Assembly (NCBI RefSeq): GCF_000614145.1
Contig: NZ_BAKK01000011.1
Location: 62,001 to 126,000, forward strand
Origin: Bacteroides faecichinchillae JCM 17102
GTDB taxonomy: Bacteria; Bacteroidota; Bacteroidia; Bacteroidales; Bacteroidaceae
Length of the DNA stretch: 64,000 nucleotides
Direction: 5' to 3'
Part shown: positions 61,659-64,000 of the stretch, in pieces
How positions within the stretch are numbered: the stretch's first letter is position 1
Layout of the letters: each line of letters starts with the position of its first letter
Notes under the pieces: generated by a model
Told to the model about the DNA's origin: nothing
The model's input: only the letters and a program-made list of their open reading frames with translations
Database searches by the model: none
Program-made: the position numbers and the translations under genes

Positions 61659-62953
61659 TAAAACGCATCTTTATGATTCTGATAAGTTGCCTATGGCTGG
61701 CAATCCCTCTTTCGGCTCAGTCGAATAAGTTGATTCGTGAGTTGGAAGGCAAACGTGGTGTTCTGCAAAAGCAGATATCTGATACAGAATCATTATTGAA
61801 AGATACAAAAAAGGATGTAGGTAGTCAGTTGAATGGTCTAGCTGCGCTAACTGGACAGATTGAAGAGAGAAAACGTTATATTCTTGCTATTAATAATGAT
61901 ATGGAGGCGATTGAGCGTGAGTTGTCTTCTTTGGAATATCAGTTAAATGTTCTTCAAAAAGATTTGAAGGATAAGAAGAAAAAGTATGAAGCCTCTGTGC
62001 AATATTTGTATAAGAACAAATCGGTGGAAGAGAAACTGATGTTTATTTTCTCTGCAAAAAGTTTGAGTCAGACATATCGTCGTATGCGGTATGTACGTGA
62101 GTATGCGACTTATCAACGTTTGCAGGGAGAGGAAATATTGAAAAAGCAGGAACAGGTACGAAAAAAGAAAGCAGAACGCGAACAGGTAAAAAACGCTAAG
62201 GAGGGATTGCTGAAGGAGCGGGAGGCTGAAAAAGCAAAACTGGAGGATCAAGAAAAAGAAAAGCGTACTTTGGTTGCCAATCTGCAGAAAAAGCAGAAAG
62301 GATTGCAAAGTGAGATAAATAAGAAGAGAAAAGAAGCTAATCAGTTGAATGCACGTATTGACCGTTTGATTAACGAAGAAATAGAACGTGCACGTAAAAG
62401 AGCGGAAGAAGCTCGTCGTAATGCTATTGTTCGTGAGAAAACAGAGTCTAAAGAAAAGAAATCTACAGAGACAGTAACTGCCACAAAGGCAAAACCGCTG
62501 GATGCTTACAGGATGAGTAAAGAAGACCGGGAGTTATCTGGGAGTTTTGCTGCGAATCGGGGAAAGCTTCCAATGCCGGTGACCGGTCCTTATGTCATTG
62601 TCAGTCATTATGGTCAGTATGCAGTCGAAGGACTTCGTAATGTCCAGCTGGATAATAAAGGAATTGATATCCAAGGTAAGCCGGGTGCGAAGGCGTGTGC
62701 GATTTTTGATGGTAAGGTAGCAGCTGTATTTCAACTGAATGGACTATTTAATGTGCTCATTCGTCATGGGGATTATATTTCTGTTTATTGTAATCTTTCT
62801 TCTGCATCAGTTAAGTCGGGTGATACGGTTAAGACTAAGCAAGAGATAGGAGAGATATTCTCAGACGGAACAGATAATGGACGTACAGTATTGCATTTCC
62901 AATTGCGTAAAGAGAAAGAAAAATTGAATCCGGAACCATGGTTAAACCGATAA
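61655..62953 (+). CDS. EnvC-like murein hydrolase activator (degenerate M23 domain)
   Basis: A signal peptide (MILISCLWLAIPLSAQS) is followed by a long coiled coil (about residues 25-270) and a C-terminal LytM/M23 domain. In active M23 enzymes the metal-binding H-x3-D and H-x-H residues are kept; here the first site reads NKGIDI (Asn for His) and the last LHFQL has one His. As in EnvC, the domain is therefore likely an activator of amidases and not an enzyme. It closes the run dut-TPR-DUF4292-envC-like and would act in septal wall splitting. Confidence 0.85.
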   Translation: MIKRIFMILISCLWLAIPLSAQSNKLIRELEGKRGVLQKQISDTESLLKDTKKDVGSQLNGLAALTGQIEERKRYILAINNDMEAIERELSSLEYQLNVLQKDLKDKKKKYEASVQYLYKNKSVEEKLMFIFSAKSLSQTYRRMRYVREYATYQRLQGEEILKKQEQVRKKKAEREQVKNAKEGLLKEREAEKAKLEDQEKEKRTLVANLQKKQKGLQSEINKKRKEANQLNARIDRLINEEIERARKRAEEARRNAIVREKTESKEKKSTETVTATKAKPLDAYRMSKEDRELSGSFAANRGKLPMPVTGPYVIVSHYGQYAVEGLRNVQLDNKGIDIQGKPGAKACAIFDGKVAAVFQLNGLFNVLIRHGDYISVYCNLSSASVKSGDTVKTKQEIGEIFSDGTDNGRTVLHFQLRKEKEKLNPEPWLNR

Positions 62954-62970
62954 TTGAATTAATAAAACAC

Positions 62971-64000
62971 ATGTGTAAGATGAAATTGACTAAAATCCTA
63001 ATATTTCTATTAGCCTTTTGGCTCGAACCATTATCAGCAGCTCCATACTTCTCATTCAAGAAGTATCAAGTTGAGGATGGTTTATCTCATAATACGGTAT
63101 GGTGTGCTATTCAAGATAGTTATGGCTTTATTTGGTTGGGTACTAGTGATGGGCTGAATCGATATGACGGACAGGGGAATAAAGTTTACCGCAATGCACT
63201 GAATGAAGATTATTCTTTGGAAAGCAACTTTGTGGAAACTCTTTTTGAAGATGGGCAGAGAATTTGGGTTGGTACTAATTCGGGACTTTATATTTATGAT
63301 CGGGAGACCGATCGTTTTTCTAGATTCAATAGTACGACTAGTTACGGAGTGTCTGTAAGTAGTGAAGTGAAGAAAGTAGTAAAAGCAAAGGATGGGAAGA
63401 TTTGGATTGGAACTTTAGGGCAGGGGATTTTTATTTATGATCCTGAAAGAGAAGTGTTAATTCAGAATAGTTCGCAGACATCTTTTCTTTGGGATATTTG
63501 TGTTGGAAATGATGGGTTGATTTATACGGCTTCTTTGCAAGAGGGACTCCTTTGCTTCGATGAAAATGGTAAGTTCTTGCAGGCCTATGAGGTTTCACCT
63601 TTTGTGGATGCGTCAGACAGTCATAAAATTAATTGTGTACAGAATGTGGATGGCGAAATTTGGGTTGGAGCGGATGTTAATCTTCTGTACCACTTGAATA
63701 AACAAACAGGGTTACTGGAACACTATACTACTTCTTTGAACTTTGGGGCCATTCGTTGTTTGTTGAAATATTCGGAGCAAGAATTATTGGTGGGGACGGA
63801 CAATGGATTATATCTTTTTAATCGTATTACGAATACGTTTTGCAGAGGAGATAATCCATATGATTCACGAAGTTTAAGCGATCAGACAATCAATGCAATG
63901 ATGTGGGATGCGGAAGGTGCACTTTGGGTAATGACAAACTTAGGTGGAGTAAATTATATGCCGAAAGAGTCCAAACGCTTTGATTATTATTCACCGGCTA
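62971..64000 (+). CDS. Hybrid two-component sensor/regulator, N-terminal part
   Basis: The frame opens at ATG 62971 (or 62980, MKLTKILIFLLAFWLEPLSA, a signal peptide) and runs past the window end. The visible 340 residues are the periplasmic beta-propeller of a Bacteroides hybrid two-component system: KKYQVEDGLSHNTVWCAIQD, GFIWLGTSDGLNRYDG and several repeats of the type IWVGTNSGLYIYD. The full protein should also carry a Y_Y_Y domain, a histidine kinase, a receiver and an AraC-type DNA-binding domain, none visible here. Such sensors usually control nearby glycan-use genes, which would lie beyond the window. Confidence 0.88.
   Translation, partial: MCKMKLTKILIFLLAFWLEPLSAAPYFSFKKYQVEDGLSHNTVWCAIQDSYGFIWLGTSDGLNRYDGQGNKVYRNALNEDYSLESNFVETLFEDGQRIWVGTNSGLYIYDRETDRFSRFNSTTSYGVSVSSEVKKVVKAKDGKIWIGTLGQGIFIYDPEREVLIQNSSQTSFLWDICVGNDGLIYTASLQEGLLCFDENGKFLQAYEVSPFVDASDSHKINCVQNVDGEIWVGADVNLLYHLNKQTGLLEHYTTSLNFGAIRCLLKYSEQELLVGTDNGLYLFNRITNTFCRGDNPYDSRSLSDQTINAMMWDAEGALWVMTNLGGVNYMPKESKRFDYYSPA

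Overview
The window is chromosomal DNA of a Bacteroides species, most likely near the B. thetaiotaomicron group. Three things point there. The proteins read as Bacteroidales families: GH36 lipoprotein-era glycan enzymes, DUF5723, DUF4292, a hybrid two-component sensor, and a glycine-lipid acyltransferase pair. The promoters fit the Bacteroides form (TTTG, about 19 nt, TAnnTTTG). The dcw gene order lacks murF. No coordinate or identity was checked against a database.

Layout. 1-1.6 kb: the end of a YgjP-like metalloprotein, a decayed nucleotidyltransferase-HEPN gene and a small membrane protein. 1.7-6.8 kb: rimP-nusA-infB with its own promoter, an attenuator-like leader hairpin and a strong terminator. 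6.8-12.2 kb: a cvpA-like gene followed by sufBCDS for Fe-S assembly. 12.3-14.6 kb: a small decayed island holding a Cys/Gly-rich short peptide, a broken amidase, a PqqD-like ORF and a 5'-truncated DUF6734-like gene. 14.6-19 kb: a GH36 alpha-galactosidase and a transglutaminase-like lipoprotein. 19.6-33 kb: single genes with their own promoters and terminators (membrane pyrophosphatase, RNase HII, DUF5723, CorA, a thioredoxin-fold exported protein, GpmI, DUF3109, an aspartic protease). 33-37 kb: gyrB, tRNA-Glu with rpsT, and recO. 37.5-53.8 kb: the division and cell-wall cluster on the minus strand, mraZ-rsmH-ftsL-ftsI-murE-mraY-murD-ftsW-murG-murC-ftsQ-ftsA-ftsZ-yqeY, with a recognisable MraZ operator. 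54.7-58.6 kb: an ECF sigma factor, the glsA/glsB-like acyltransferases and dgt. 58.8-64 kb: dut, a TPR lipoprotein, a DUF4292 lipoprotein and an EnvC-like protein in one tight run, then the start of a hybrid two-component sensor cut by the window end.

Two themes run through the window. First, nine otherwise intact genes, including infB, mraZ, ftsL and ftsW, carry one-base indels; eight of the nine sit in or beside a short homopolymer. This looks like a base-calling problem in the assembly, and I give the reconstructed gene extents. Second, three long AT-rich intergenic stretches each contain a 4-5 unit array with a 21-22 bp period. The unit sequence differs at each place, but every unit is built on a dyad-symmetric core. 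I know no name for these arrays. They and the decayed peptide/amidase island are the most interesting unexplained features.
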